Of a DNA stretch of 64,000 nt, positions 63,163 through 64,000 are shown in pieces. Position 1 is the first letter of the stretch, and every line of letters starts with the position of its first letter. The notes under the pieces were generated by a model. The model searched no databases. It saw nothing but the letters and a program-made list of their open reading frames with translations, and had not been told where the DNA came from. The translations under genes were made by a program, and so were the position numbers. The stretch comes from Aspergillus flavus (Eukaryota; Ascomycota; Eurotiomycetes; Eurotiales; Aspergillaceae), in NCBI RefSeq assembly GCF_009017415.1, contig NC_092407.1:2852001-2916000 (forward strand), read 5' to 3'.

Positions 63163-64000
63163 ATGAATGCCCCTGACCGGTAAGGACAGCAGTGTTTCGA
63201 CTGTTCTTCTTGGTTTATCAATATTGTTACTGTTACTCTCATTTTTTTTTTCTGCTTGCGACGCCCATATAAAGTATGATTTAACGACTGTGCTTCAATA
63301 TAAGCAACGGTGGCCTGCTTGCTAAAAAAGGAAAGAGAGGGTTCAATTCATGAATTATCCTTGGCCATTCCCTGAGAATTTGAATCAATCATGGTACTAG
63401 TAGATCTAGGGCACCTTCTTCATTAAAGCATGTGTTTGATCTACTTGTGTTCATTGCTGTTATTCTCTCATTCACCTCTTTTCGGGGGCTTTCTGCCTGT
63501 TGCCCTCTTACCCCATTTAACTTCCCTGTTGTTCCCGAGACTATGAGTTTCAGCAAAGAATATATTCTTTCCAAGGAGATGGCCTACGCACGTTGGATAA
63601 ATGCGAACGGCAGTTCTCCACGTAACGGCTGCCAATCTACTGTCAAAGTCTCACATGACCAGCAACCTAGGTCTGCTATATATGACTTATTATACTATTA
63701 CTCCCGAGTTACATATGATGTTGCGTCTATTTCGGGAATCACTGCAGGGAAGATTGGCTAATCATGGTTTGAATATAGTTATGAATCATTCGTCCTTGCG
63801 AATGGCGAGAACAAAGTTGAGATGGAAATTGATACACGTACGCCTCCCCATCACAGGTCTCATATGCCAGCAGACACTCAAGTTTGGTTTTAGGTATTCC
63901 CTCCTCTGCCATCTTCACTTTCAATAAGGAAGACCATACTCTCGGAAACCTAATTCGCTCCCGCCTTCTCCAGAGCTCCCATGTGCTCTTTGCTGCGTAC
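63163..64000 (+). CDS. RPB11: RNA polymerase II subunit RPB11, 5' part, runs off the window
   Basis: Small alpha-like subunit that pairs with Rpb3 in RNA polymerase II assembly. Visible exons are 63163-63179, 63779-63837 and 63894 to the window edge. They join as [25 protein letters not shown] and [19 protein letters not shown], followed by [17 protein letters not shown], which is the conserved Rpb11 core (NKEDHTLGN and VLFAAY). About 61 of roughly 120 residues are present; the C-terminal half lies beyond 64000. The first intron is 599 bp, about ten times the local norm, with a consensus GTAAGG donor and ATATAG acceptor. The second is 56 bp. The ATG is supported by the conserved MNAPDR-type N-terminus. 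Confidence 0.93.
63180..63778 (+). other. Long first intron of RPB11
   Basis: 599 bp between GTAAGG and ATATAG. It contains a 109-codon chance frame (63432-63761) with no domain and a T-rich part. No embedded RNA gene was recognised by eye. Confidence 0.75.

Overview
The window looks like a nuclear chromosome segment of a filamentous ascomycete, most likely a eurotiomycete of the order Onygenales. Three observations support this. Genes carry short introns of about 45-80 bp with GTA/GTG donors and TAG/CAG acceptors. The proteins read as Aspergillus- or Ajellomycetaceae-type orthologues (CYP51B, KipA kinesin, Csx2 ArfGAP, STT4, Rad7/Rad16). The window opens with about 3.3 kb of extreme AT sequence whose few remaining C and G bases sit almost only in CpT and ApG steps, which is the residue of RIP. 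Exon structures given here were derived by eye from reading frame, splice consensus and family conservation. No search, alignment or RNA data was used.

Layout: 1-3290 is the RIP-mutated AT isochore, followed by a gene-free transition to 4963. Then come DGAT2 (+), a KipA/Kip2 kinesin (-), CDK7/Kin28 (-), mitoribosomal mS41 (+), CYP51B (-), a Chk2/Cds1 checkpoint kinase (-) and phosphatidylinositol 4-kinase STT4 (+, 11 exons). Next are an uncharacterised Ser-rich protein with several PKA-type sites (-), an RRM+YTH putative m6A reader (-) with about 6.8 kb of gene-poor upstream DNA, a BAR-PH-ArfGAP protein (-), and a C2-domain protein (-). The right part holds RAD16 (-) and RAD7 (+) head to head, a gene-poor 3.2 kb, a large low-complexity protein with a Met/Gln-rich segment (+), and the 5' part of RPB11 (+), which runs off the right edge.

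Functionally these are mostly core housekeeping genes: lipid and sterol synthesis, PI4P signalling, Arf traffic, microtubule polarity, transcription (CDK7, RPB11) and DNA repair and checkpoint (CDK7 as part of TFIIH, Chk2, Rad16, Rad7). The clearest biological arrangement is the divergent RAD16/RAD7 pair. Its products form one complex in yeast global-genome nucleotide excision repair, and here the two genes share a 470 bp intergenic region. Other points of interest are at the level of gene structure: a start codon split by an intron (RAD7), a 17-nt microexon inside the activation segment of Chk2, a 69-nt stop-free intron in CDK7, an 8-nt first coding exon in STT4, a 599-bp first intron in RPB11, an SRE-like site upstream of CYP51B, and a dispersed intergenic 9-mer TACGGAGTA. 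I did not see a cassette that I would call a new defence, mobile or biosynthetic system. No CRISPR array or rRNA was recognised, and no tRNA was recognised by eye.
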